Shown here one piece after another: positions 26,194-33,600 of a DNA stretch of 64,000 nt. The notes under the pieces were generated by a model. The model was not told the DNA's origin, ran no database searches, and saw only the letters and a program-made list of their open reading frames with translations. The stretch is from Dehalococcoidia bacterium (GTDB taxonomy: Bacteria; Chloroflexota; Dehalococcoidia; UBA2979): assembly GCA_028279505.1 (NCBI GenBank), contig JANQNP010000022.1, positions 1 through 64,000 of the forward strand, read 5' to 3'. Positions within the stretch are counted from its first letter, which is position 1, and the number at the start of each line of letters is the position of its first letter. The translations under genes and the position numbers were made by a program.

Positions 26194-27624
26194 ATGAAGC
26201 TCTCCCTCATCGCACTGGCGGTCCTGCTCACCCTCACCCTCGCCGCCTGCGACGGGGACGAGGCGCCGACTGAGCCAACATCCCCCGCCTCGATGTCGAG
26301 TACGGTCCCCGAACCCACCGCTGTCGCGGACTCAGACCTCCCCACGCCGACCGCCACACCGTGGGTCCCACCGCCGCCGGTGACCAACCGCCCCGGCGAG
26401 CCGCGCATCGCGCCCGACGCGCTGCACCCGAGCGTCGGCCTCCGCGAGGACGGCGTCCCACTCGACGCCCGCGGAACGCTCGTCGTCTACGGCAAGGAGC
26501 TTCGAGGGCCGTCCAACCTCGAGGTGGTCGTCTTCGACCTGGAGCAGCAGGAACGCCTCTCCTCTTTCGAACTCGAGGCGAACCTGTCGTTCTCGGTGCA
26601 ACTCGCCGGGAACCGGGTGATCGTGTCGTTCGGCAAGCAGGTCTGGTCGTACGCCCTCGACGGTTCCGATGCTCGCCTCCTGAGCAACGACCTGAGGGTG
26701 GGCAACTTCCGGCCGTCGCCAGACGGCAAGTACCTCGCGGTCACCGGGCAGGGATTCGGCCCCACCGCCGTCGTCGAAATCGTCGAGGTGCCCACCGGCG
26801 ACCGCCTCGCCCACGTCGACCTGCTCGCGGAGGAGCCGGAGTGGCTCGGCGAACCGTACCCCGCGCGGTGGCTATCACCGACCGAGGTGCTGATCGGGGC
26901 GCTGTGCCACTGCGATGGGATGCCCGAGGGCTTCTTCGACGTCGTCGTCGACCTCGATGGAACGGTGACGCGGAGCCCAGAGAACTTGCCACCTGCCCGC
27001 CCGGCCGAGGTGAGATTGGTCGACGCGTTCGCTGTCTCGTGCAACCTCGTTGGGTTCGCCGGCGGGCGCACCGTCCAGCTCGTCGACGCCGCGACCGAGG
27101 ATGTATTGGCGTCGGCGAGCAATGCCGCGCCGATCTACACGGGTGCCCATGAGATCTCCCCGGACGGCGGCGAAGCCCTCATTTACTACATCGAACCGGA
27201 CGAGGAGCTCTCGTCGCTGCTAAACACGGAGCTCGCCGCCAGCCGCTGTGTCGAAACCGGGACGGGGAGCGGGCTCGACGCGGCGCGACTCGGCCTCGGG
27301 CTACTGTCGAGCGGCGGGAGCCACCTCCAGCCCGTCGATACCCGGCTCGCGGTGCTCGAGCGCTGGTATGGCGATCAGTTGCCGGTGTTCGTCTGCGGCG
27401 GTGAGCGACGGCCGGGCGCGGACACCCGCGAATGGCTCAGCAGCCCGGCGCTCTGGCGCAGCCCTGCTGGTTTCGGGGCGCCGTGGGGCTTCGCCGCCGA
27501 CGAGTGCCAGGACAGCCGAACAGCGGTCCTCGACATGTGGATCGCAGGCATCGAGGTCGACACCGACGCCACGGCCTACCGCGTGCTCGCCTTCCTCGAC
27601 CCGACGGCCACCGCCGAGGACTAG
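26194..27624 (+). CDS. Lipoprotein, beta-propeller-like, paralogue 2
   Basis: A 476-residue lipoprotein with lipobox LAAC (Cys19), a Pro/Thr linker and a propeller-like region. It shares with the preceding gene GTLVVYxK, VWSYALDGSD, PSPDG and the cysteine-bearing CHCDG and FVCGGER segments, so the two arose by tandem duplication. I chose ATG 26194 because it opens the signal peptide; the earlier in-frame start at 26140 adds a hydrophilic leader. Its stop overlaps, in a shared CTAG, the stop of the convergent CoA-transferase gene. Confidence 0.75.
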   Translation: MKLSLIALAVLLTLTLAACDGDEAPTEPTSPASMSSTVPEPTAVADSDLPTPTATPWVPPPPVTNRPGEPRIAPDALHPSVGLREDGVPLDARGTLVVYGKELRGPSNLEVVVFDLEQQERLSSFELEANLSFSVQLAGNRVIVSFGKQVWSYALDGSDARLLSNDLRVGNFRPSPDGKYLAVTGQGFGPTAVVEIVEVPTGDRLAHVDLLAEEPEWLGEPYPARWLSPTEVLIGALCHCDGMPEGFFDVVVDLDGTVTRSPENLPPARPAEVRLVDAFAVSCNLVGFAGGRTVQLVDAATEDVLASASNAAPIYTGAHEISPDGGEALIYYIEPDEELSSLLNTELAASRCVETGTGSGLDAARLGLGLLSSGGSHLQPVDTRLAVLERWYGDQLPVFVCGGERRPGADTREWLSSPALWRSPAGFGAPWGFAADECQDSRTAVLDMWIAGIEVDTDATAYRVLAFLDPTATAED

Positions 27625-28916
27625 ACCACCTGCTGCGCGCGCAGCTGCGCGACCTCGTCCGCGGCGAAGCCCGACTCCTCGAGGATCGCGTCGGTGTGCT
27701 CGCCGAGCAGCGGGGCGCGGCTCTGGATCTGCCACGGGCTGCCGTGGAAGAGGTACGGCGCGCCCGGGTAGGTGAACGACCGTCCGAGGTCGGGGTGCTC
27801 CACCTCGGTGGGGAAGCCGCGCGCCTGGAAGTGGCGGTCCTCCATCACCTCCTCGGGCGAGTAGATGATCCCCACCTGGAAGCCGCGCTGCTGGGCGCCC
27901 TCGAAGAACTCGTACGCCGACATGTTCTGGGCGAGCAGCACCATCGCGTCGCGACCCGCGCCGAACGTCTCTCGAACCTCGGGGTTCGTCGCGATCTGCG
28001 AGAGATCGAGCCGATCCTGCTGAGCGCCCAGTTCGAGGAAGGCGGAGCCGGGGAACTCGTCGTAGAGCGCGGTCTCCTTCAGCCAGTCGATCACCTGCGT
28101 GTAGTCGCGACCGCGCCGCGCCGGCACGCCGGTGTTCACGTAGCGGCCATCGGCGCAGAGCACCTGCGACGGTCCCGAGGGGTTCACCCCGGCGTGCCGG
28201 CCGGTCTGCCGCTGCACCGTCTCCTCCGCGACGAGCCAGTGGTAGCTCGCCGCCTCGGTGGTCACGTTCTGCGCGGCGTGCATGTTGACGTCGATGTGCT
28301 GGCCCTGCCCCGTCAGGTCGCGGCTGACGAGGGCAACCAGCGTCGCCATCACCGCGTAGTGGGAGCCGGTCTGGTAGCCCTGGTTGCCGCCACCTCGGAC
28401 GGGCGGCAGCGAGTGATCGTCGTAACCGCAGCTCCACGCCGGGCCACCGCCGGCGAGCAGCGTCAGGTCGGTCGTCTGCTCATGCTCGCGCGGCCCGCCG
28501 CGCATGAACGGCGCGACCGAGACCGTGATCAGCTCCGGGCGACCGGCCCGCAGCGAATGTGCGTCGATCCCGAGGGCATCGAGCCGCCCCACGTCCTCCG
28601 CCTCGAGGAACACGTCCGCCGTCGCGACGAGCCGGCGCAGCGCCTCCCGCCCCGCGTCGGTCTCGAGGTCGAGCGTGATGCCGCGCTTGCTGGTGTTGTA
28701 GTGCCAGAAGTAGAGGCTGCGCTCGGGGCCCGGCTCATCCTCGAGGAACGGCTCGTACCCCCGCATCGCGTCGCCCTCGCGGGGCTCGACGAGGATGACG
28801 TCTGCGCCCATGTCCGCGAGGAGCTTGCCGGCGAACGCGGAACGCTCGCTCGATAGCTCGACCACGCGGAGGTCTGCGAGCGCGCCCGGCGCGCCTGAGG
28901 CGTTCGCCGCCGTCAC
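27621..28916 (-). CDS. CaiB/BaiF family III CoA-transferase, probable non-catalytic subunit
   Basis: A 431-residue family III CoA-transferase. It has the Rossmann-like start LADLRVVELSS and the LLADMGADVILVEP and HYNTSKRGITLDL segments. At the position of the catalytic Asp the sequence reads NQGYQTGSHYAVMATLVAL, placing Tyr where its partner has Asp, so this chain probably lacks the thioester-forming residue. The GTG start overlaps the stop of the upstream CoA-transferase by four bases (GTGA), so the two chains are translationally coupled and probably form a heterodimer. Confidence 0.85.
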   Translation of the reverse strand: MTAANASGAPGALADLRVVELSSERSAFAGKLLADMGADVILVEPREGDAMRGYEPFLEDEPGPERSLYFWHYNTSKRGITLDLETDAGREALRRLVATADVFLEAEDVGRLDALGIDAHSLRAGRPELITVSVAPFMRGGPREHEQTTDLTLLAGGGPAWSCGYDDHSLPPVRGGGNQGYQTGSHYAVMATLVALVSRDLTGQGQHIDVNMHAAQNVTTEAASYHWLVAEETVQRQTGRHAGVNPSGPSQVLCADGRYVNTGVPARRGRDYTQVIDWLKETALYDEFPGSAFLELGAQQDRLDLSQIATNPEVRETFGAGRDAMVLLAQNMSAYEFFEGAQQRGFQVGIIYSPEEVMEDRHFQARGFPTEVEHPDLGRSFTYPGAPYLFHGSPWQIQSRAPLLGEHTDAILEESGFAADEVAQLRAQQVV

Positions 28917-30160
28917 AGGACACCCTCTTCCTTGAGCGAGACCAGTTCGCTGTTGCTGACACCGAGCAGCTCGCCGAACACGTAGTCGTTGTGCTCGCCG
29001 AGGCACGGCGCGCCTCGTTCGACCTTCCAGTCGGTCTCCGAGAGGTGGACGGGCATCCCATCCACGCGGACGTCGCCCATCTCGGTCTGTCGCACTGTCG
29101 GCCAGAGCCCCCACGCCTCCGTGTCGGCGTCGTGATCCACCCGCTCGCCCGGTCGCTGCACCGCCGTCGCCGGCACGCCCTCGGCCTGGAGCCGCTCCGC
29201 GAGGGCGAATCGCTCCTCGTGCCGCGTCCAGTCCGTGATCCGCCTGTCGAGGTCGTCCTCGTTCGCGAGCCGATCCGCGAGCGCGGCGAAGCGCGGGTCG
29301 TCCGCCCAGGTGGTTCCCGCGACGCGGCAGAGCGCCGCCCAGTCCGCCTCGTTGCGGGTCGAGATCGCGATCCAGTTGTCGTCGCCTTCGGCCTCGTAGA
29401 TGCCGTGCGGGGCCATCGAGGGGAACTGGTTCCGGTTGCTGTTCGGACTGCCCTCGCGGCGGAGCGGGCGGCCGTTGACGGTGTAGTCGAGCAGCGCGGG
29501 CCCGTTGAGGCTCGCGCCCGCCTCGGTGCAGCTCATGTCGACCCACTGGCCCTCGCCGGTCACGTTGCGGTGGTGCAGCGCCATCAGGATCGCCATCGCC
29601 ATGTAGTAGGCGCCGGTGTGGTCCATGTAGCTGTAGCCCCAACCCGCCGAGGGCTGGTCCGGCAGGCCCGAGGAGAACGTCAGCCCGGAGACCGCCTGCA
29701 CGACCGGGCCCCAGGTCTTGTAGTTCACGTACGGGCCGGAGTGTCCGAAGCCGCAGTTGGAGACGTAGATGATGTTGTCCTTCAGCGTGCGCAGCTCCTC
29801 GTAGCTGAGGCCCAGCCGCTCGAACACGCCGGCCGCGAAGTTCTCGCTGACCACGTCCGAGATCTTGATCAGCTCGTGCAGCAGCTCCTTGCCACGCTCG
29901 GTGCGGAGATTGAGGGTGATGCCGAGCTTCTCGACGTTGTGGTTGTTGAAGCTCCCACCGAGGTTGATCCCCCGCCGCTCGTCCTTGAACGGCTGCCCGC
30001 CGCGCAGGATGTCCCAGCGACCGTCGTTCGTCGGGTCCTCGATCCGGATCACCTGCGCGCCGAACGCCGCGAGGAACTTGGTCGCGCCGGCGCCCGCCAG
30101 CTGGCCCGTGAAGTCGCAGATCCGGAGGTGCCCCAGCGCCGATCCGTCGGGCTCTCGCAT
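28913..30160 (-). CDS. CaiB/BaiF family III CoA-transferase, catalytic subunit
   Basis: A 415-residue family III CoA-transferase with LRICDFTGQLAGAGATKFLAAFGAQVIRIE at its start and the catalytic Asp in SYMDHTGAYYMAMAILMAL. It shares an overlapping stop/start (GTGA) with the second subunit gene. I chose ATG 30160, preceded by AGGA eight bases upstream, rather than the longer frames running to 30445 or 30752, whose extra residues are Arg/Ser-rich and non-coding in look. The acid activated by this pair is unknown. Confidence 0.88.
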   Translation of the reverse strand: MREPDGSALGHLRICDFTGQLAGAGATKFLAAFGAQVIRIEDPTNDGRWDILRGGQPFKDERRGINLGGSFNNHNVEKLGITLNLRTERGKELLHELIKISDVVSENFAAGVFERLGLSYEELRTLKDNIIYVSNCGFGHSGPYVNYKTWGPVVQAVSGLTFSSGLPDQPSAGWGYSYMDHTGAYYMAMAILMALHHRNVTGEGQWVDMSCTEAGASLNGPALLDYTVNGRPLRREGSPNSNRNQFPSMAPHGIYEAEGDDNWIAISTRNEADWAALCRVAGTTWADDPRFAALADRLANEDDLDRRITDWTRHEERFALAERLQAEGVPATAVQRPGERVDHDADTEAWGLWPTVRQTEMGDVRVDGMPVHLSETDWKVERGAPCLGEHNDYVFGELLGVSNSELVSLKEEGVL

Positions 30161-30280
30161 CGCCTCGGTCCTTTCGAGTGTGAGGCGAAATATAGCCTCC
30201 CGGCTCCCTCGCATCACGACCGCTACCGTGCCGTTGAGCGGGCCGATCGCCCGCACCCGCGCAACACCGTCGCACGACCG

Positions 30281-30310
30281 TTGCGACGCCCTCGCACCGC
30301 CGCCTACGCT
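30281..30310 (+). promoter_or_regulatory. Promoter of DUF3500 gene
   Basis: TTGCGA, 18 bases, TACGCT, 25 bases upstream of the ATG at 30336, which has its own GAGGAGG ribosome site. This is the best ordinary sigma-70-type promoter in the window. Confidence 0.5.
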
Positions 30311-30335
30311 GCGCCCAACTGCCGAGGAGGCCGCG

Positions 30336-31460
30336 ATGACCACCGCATCCACAGCCCAGCTCGCGACACGCGTAGCCGACGCAGCCCAGCGCTTCCTCGG
30401 CACGCTCGACCTCGAACAGCGCGAAGTCGCCGCATTCCCCTTCACCTCCGAGGACGAGCGAACCCGCTTCTTCTACACGCCGACCGATCATGGCGGACTC
30501 AGCTTCACCGCCATGACGGCGCAGCAGCACTCGGCGGCACTGGCCCTCCTGGCCGCGACCGTCAGCCCCGGTTGGTTCTCCACCGCCGCCACCGTGATGG
30601 GCCTCGAGAATGTGCTCGCGGGGCTTGAGGGCTTCGTCGACTTCCCGCACGACGCTGACGAAATTCGCACCCGCGACCCAAACCGCTACCAGGTGTCCGT
30701 GTTCGGCACCCCCGGCGAGGAGCCGTGGGGCTGGCGGTTCGGCGGCCACCACGTCTCCGTCTCCATGCTCGTCGCGGACGGCGAGGTCCGATTACTGCCC
30801 ACCTTCCTCGGCGCCAACCCGGCTAGCTACCACGGCGTCGGCGCCAACTTCATCCGTCCGCTCGCTGCGGAGGAGGATCTGGGCCGCGAGCTGGTCCACC
30901 TCCTCAACGAGGAGCAGCTCGCGACCGCCGTGCTATCGCCGATCGCGCCACCCGACATGGTGACGACCAACCGTTCGAGGCTCGACGGGGCGATCCGCAC
31001 CAAGGCGACGCCCTGGCTGATCTGGCGCCGCACCCGCGACGACTTCACCGACTCCGCCGTCGAGGCGGTCGCCGCCAACCTCGGCAAGCTCGGCGAGGAC
31101 CACCTCTCCGCACTCGAGTACACGGATGCCCCGAAGGGCATCCGCGCCAGCGCCCTCGACGGGGGTCAGCGCCTCGCGCTGACCGCGCTGCTGCGCCAGT
31201 ACGTCGCCCGCATGCCCGACGAGCTCGCCGAGAGCGAGTGGGCCCGGATCGAGGCGATCGAGGACGGCGCGCTGTCCTTCGCCTGGGCCGGTGGCCTCGA
31301 ACGCGGCGAGGGCCACTACTACCGCATCCAGGGCCCCGGGCTCCTCGTCGAGTACGACAACACGCAGAACGACGCGAACCACATCCACACCGTCTGGCGC
31401 GACCCGGAGCGCGACTTCGGTCGCGACCTGCTCGCCGAGCACTACGCCCAGTCCCACTAG
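30336..31460 (+). CDS. DUF3500 family protein
   Basis: A 374-residue protein of the DUF3500 family. The family-like features are FTSEDERTRFFYTP, GGLSFTAMTAQQ, WGWRFGGHHVSVSM and the C-terminal HIHTVWRDPERDFGRDLLAEHY. The conserved His and Asp residues suggest a metal-using or hydrolytic enzyme, but no activity is established to my knowledge. It has no signal peptide. GAGGAGG precedes ATG 30336. A DinB-like gene follows 73 bases later on the same strand. Confidence 0.85.
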   Translation: MTTASTAQLATRVADAAQRFLGTLDLEQREVAAFPFTSEDERTRFFYTPTDHGGLSFTAMTAQQHSAALALLAATVSPGWFSTAATVMGLENVLAGLEGFVDFPHDADEIRTRDPNRYQVSVFGTPGEEPWGWRFGGHHVSVSMLVADGEVRLLPTFLGANPASYHGVGANFIRPLAAEEDLGRELVHLLNEEQLATAVLSPIAPPDMVTTNRSRLDGAIRTKATPWLIWRRTRDDFTDSAVEAVAANLGKLGEDHLSALEYTDAPKGIRASALDGGQRLALTALLRQYVARMPDELAESEWARIEAIEDGALSFAWAGGLERGEGHYYRIQGPGLLVEYDNTQNDANHIHTVWRDPERDFGRDLLAEHYAQSH

Positions 31461-31533
31461 CCGACGGCGGAGCCGCGTCCGATCGAGGGCAGCCAGCCCG
31501 CCGAGGACACGCGGCACGCGAGGAGACCAATCG

Positions 31534-31959
31534 ATGAGCGCCGCGCTGACCCGACGCCTCGAAGCCCAGTTCGCGCTGTACGAGGACCTCGCCGCGACGC
31601 TGCCGGCTGAGACGCTCGCCTCACACCTCGGCGAACTCCGCTCCAACACCATCGGCGAGCAGCTCTGGTGCGTCGTCGGCGGCCGCGAGTCCTGGGCGAA
31701 GGCGATCCCCGAGGGCGAGTGGCAGGGATTCGCATGTTCGCTCAACGAGCCGCACAATCCGGTGAAGGTGAACGCCGCGCTCGCGGCGAGCGCCGAACAG
31801 ATCCGCGCCGTCCTCGGAGACGCGCTCGCACCGGCGAGCGAGGACCAGGCGCTCGGCCTGCTCGAGCACGAGGCCGGCCACGCGGGCCAGCTGCTCCGCT
31901 ACGTCCTCGGTCTGGAGCTCGAGGTGCCCGAAAGCTGGAAGGCCTACTTCGGCGTGTAG
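31534..31959 (+). CDS. DinB-like four-helix protein
   Basis: A 141-residue protein that looks like the DinB/YfiT four-helix bundle: conserved SNTIGEQLWCVVGGRESWAKAI and a C-terminal HEAGHAGQLLRYVLG bearing His residues usual for metal binding. Such proteins can be metal-dependent thiol transferases or hydrolases. AGGAG lies eight bases upstream of ATG 31534. Confidence 0.75.
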   Translation: MSAALTRRLEAQFALYEDLAATLPAETLASHLGELRSNTIGEQLWCVVGGRESWAKAIPEGEWQGFACSLNEPHNPVKVNAALAASAEQIRAVLGDALAPASEDQALGLLEHEAGHAGQLLRYVLGLELEVPESWKAYFGV

Positions 31960-32023
31960 CCCCGAGGCGGTGTCCCTGGCCCCGAACCGCGGGAGCGTGC
32001 CGAGGGCCCTTGGGTTGAGGACG

Positions 32024-32440
32024 TCACGGGTTGAGGTTGACCAGCTCGCCGGTCGCGAAGTCGAGCCGGCGGTAGTAACAGTCCCGCGGCTGCCCGGCCT
32101 GGTTCTTCGTGTGGCAGATGCCGCCCGCGTTCGGACGCACGAGGTAGACCAGCGAGTTCTGCTCGCAATTGACCCGCACCTCGAGCAGCTCGAATGTCTC
32201 GCCCGAGGTCTTGCCCTTCTCCCACAGCTCGTTGCGGGACGTGCTCCAGAACACCGCGGACCTCGTCTCGATCGCCCGGTCGAGCGCCTGCTGGTTCACA
32301 TAGGCGATCAGGATTACCTCGTCGGTCTCGACGTTCTGGACGGCGCAGGGCAGCACCTGGTTCGAGGGATCGATGCTCGCCAGCTTGTTGAAGTCGAGCG
32401 CGACGGCGGCGCCCTCTTCCAGGGCGTTGCTGCTCGTCAT
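32024..32440 (-). CDS. HisI-like phosphoribosyl-AMP cyclohydrolase homologue with altered metal ligands
   Basis: A 138-residue stand-alone protein that matches the phosphoribosyl-AMP cyclohydrolase fold: IAYVNQQAL, STSRNELWEKGKTSG and the three cysteines of the zinc site (Cys92, Cys109 in CH, Cys121). The D-C-D-x-D block that binds magnesium in HisI is N-C-E-Q-N here (91-95), so all three acidic ligands are changed. No other his genes are nearby. It may be inactive in histidine synthesis or have a different ring-opening activity. GGGGGA precedes ATG 32440, and a terminator separates it from the MaoC genes upstream. Confidence 0.78.
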   Translation of the reverse strand: MTSSNALEEGAAVALDFNKLASIDPSNQVLPCAVQNVETDEVILIAYVNQQALDRAIETRSAVFWSTSRNELWEKGKTSGETFELLEVRVNCEQNSLVYLVRPNAGGICHTKNQAGQPRDCYYRRLDFATGELVNLNP

Positions 32441-32471
32441 CGGATCCCCCTCGAACGTGTGCGGACAAGAA

Positions 32472-32495
32472 GTGAGGGGCCTTGCGGCCCCTCAC
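32472..32495 (-). terminator. Terminator of MaoC operon
   Basis: A perfect 10-bp inverted repeat GTGAGGGGCC/GGCCCCTCAC with a four-base loop; on the minus strand it is followed by TTCTTGT, a short U-rich tail. It lies 31 bases past the stop of the second MaoC gene. Confidence 0.75.
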
Positions 32496-32525
32496 CAGTC
32501 TCGTACGAGTTGCGGCCGCTGTCTG

Positions 32526-32957
32526 CTACGAGCGGTTCGGCAACACCACGATCGCCTTGCCGGGCGCGCCCTGCAGACCGTCCTGGTTCACGACGTTCAC
32601 ATCGAGGTAGACGCGGTTCTCGCCCTCCTCGACCTTCTTCTCCGTGACGACGGCCTGCGTCGTCAGCGTGTCGTGCTTCTGATTGATCGCGCGGAACTGC
32701 ATCGAGAGGTCGCGAACCTCGGCCTCGTCACCGATCCAGTCCTGGAGCGCGTTCATCACGTAGGCCCAGCGCAGGTTGCCCATGCCGAAGGCTTCGCCCT
32801 GCCCCGCCGCCTTGGCGACCGCGTCGTCCATGTGGAGGTAGACGAACTCATCGTTGACCGCCGCGTAGCGGTTCCAGTTCATGAAGTCGGTCTCGCGCAC
32901 GACCGGCGGGACCTCCTGCCCGACCTCGACGTCTTCGAAGTACACGTTGACTGCCAT
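32526..32957 (-). CDS. MaoC-like hydratase, C-terminal half
   Basis: A 143-residue hot-dog-fold protein of the MaoC/hydratase-2 type: NVYFEDVEVGQEVPPVVR, then a catalytic-like segment with Asp36/Glu37 and His42 (NDEFVYLHMDDAVA), and FGMGNLRWAYVMNAL. The D-to-H spacing differs by one from the classical R-specific enoyl-CoA hydratase motif. It is encoded 25 bases after the partner half, so together they likely form a heteromeric (R)-enoyl- or unsaturated-acyl-CoA hydratase. Confidence 0.82.
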   Translation of the reverse strand: MAVNVYFEDVEVGQEVPPVVRETDFMNWNRYAAVNDEFVYLHMDDAVAKAAGQGEAFGMGNLRWAYVMNALQDWIGDEAEVRDLSMQFRAINQKHDTLTTQAVVTEKKVEEGENRVYLDVNVVNQDGLQGAPGKAIVVLPNRS

Positions 32958-32982
32958 AGCTGATTCCTTTCGAAGACCTCGG

Positions 32983-33486
32983 TTAGTAACGGACGCCGGT
33001 GGAGATGCGGCGCTTCACCAGCTCGCCGTCCTGGTTGTGCCACTCGGTCTCGGTGAACGTGAAGATCGTGAGGCCGTGTCGCCCCTCGCGCTCGTTCCAG
33101 TGCGAGAGCCGGGTCCGCGAGGTGATCACGTCCCCCGGCCGGATCGGCGCGAAGAACGTGTCCTGCTGCCCGCCGTTGAGGATGTTCTCGCCCTTCTTCG
33201 GCTTCTGGCCCGGCACCGGACCCGCCGAGGCGCGCTTCGGCCGGTCGACCGGCCAGGTGAACGGGTTGAAGTCTCGAGGAGCGATGATCGTCCCCCACTT
33301 CGTGCCCTTCGCGTACTCCTCGTCCCAGAAGATCTGCGGCGGCTTCTCCGGCCAGTAGGTCGCGATCGCCCACTTGCGAATGTCGGACGCACCGACCGGG
33401 TAGGAAGTGGTCTCGGATCCCCAGACGCCCTTGGCGTCGATCATGTCCTGCGTGACGAGTGTCGTTGGCTCTTCGGTCGTGGTCAT
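32983..33486 (-). CDS. MaoC-like hydratase, N-terminal half (FAS1-type)
   Basis: A 167-residue hot-dog protein resembling the N-terminal half of MaoC dehydratases: SYPVGASDIRKWAIATYW, PPQIFWDEEY, APRDFNPFTWPVD and RPGDVITSRTRL. These halves usually bind acyl-CoA and pair with a catalytic half, here the next gene. AGGGGGAGC precedes ATG 33486. A TACTAT -10-like element lies at 33523-33518. Confidence 0.83.
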   Translation of the reverse strand: MTTTEEPTTLVTQDMIDAKGVWGSETTSYPVGASDIRKWAIATYWPEKPPQIFWDEEYAKGTKWGTIIAPRDFNPFTWPVDRPKRASAGPVPGQKPKKGENILNGGQQDTFFAPIRPGDVITSRTRLSHWNEREGRHGLTIFTFTETEWHNQDGELVKRRISTGVRY

Positions 33487-33517
33487 CGCTCCCCCTCCAG
33501 CGGTGTTGGCGCCGCCG

Positions 33518-33523
33518 ATAGTA
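33518..33523 (-). promoter_or_regulatory. -10 element of MaoC operon
   Basis: TACTAT on the minus strand, 31 bases before ATG 33486, downstream of a T-rich stretch. The -35 is unclear. Confidence 0.4.
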
Positions 33524-33600
33524 CGCAAAACCAAACGAGAGTAGAAATCGCCCCTCGACCCCGCGGACAGAAACCCTCATAGACGCGCCCGATCGAGTTC

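Noticed and set aside
28917..30752. The frame of the second CoA-transferase (27621) stays open far upstream
   Set aside because: That stretch overlaps the first CoA-transferase in another frame, and the GTGA overlap at 28913-28916 explains the true start.
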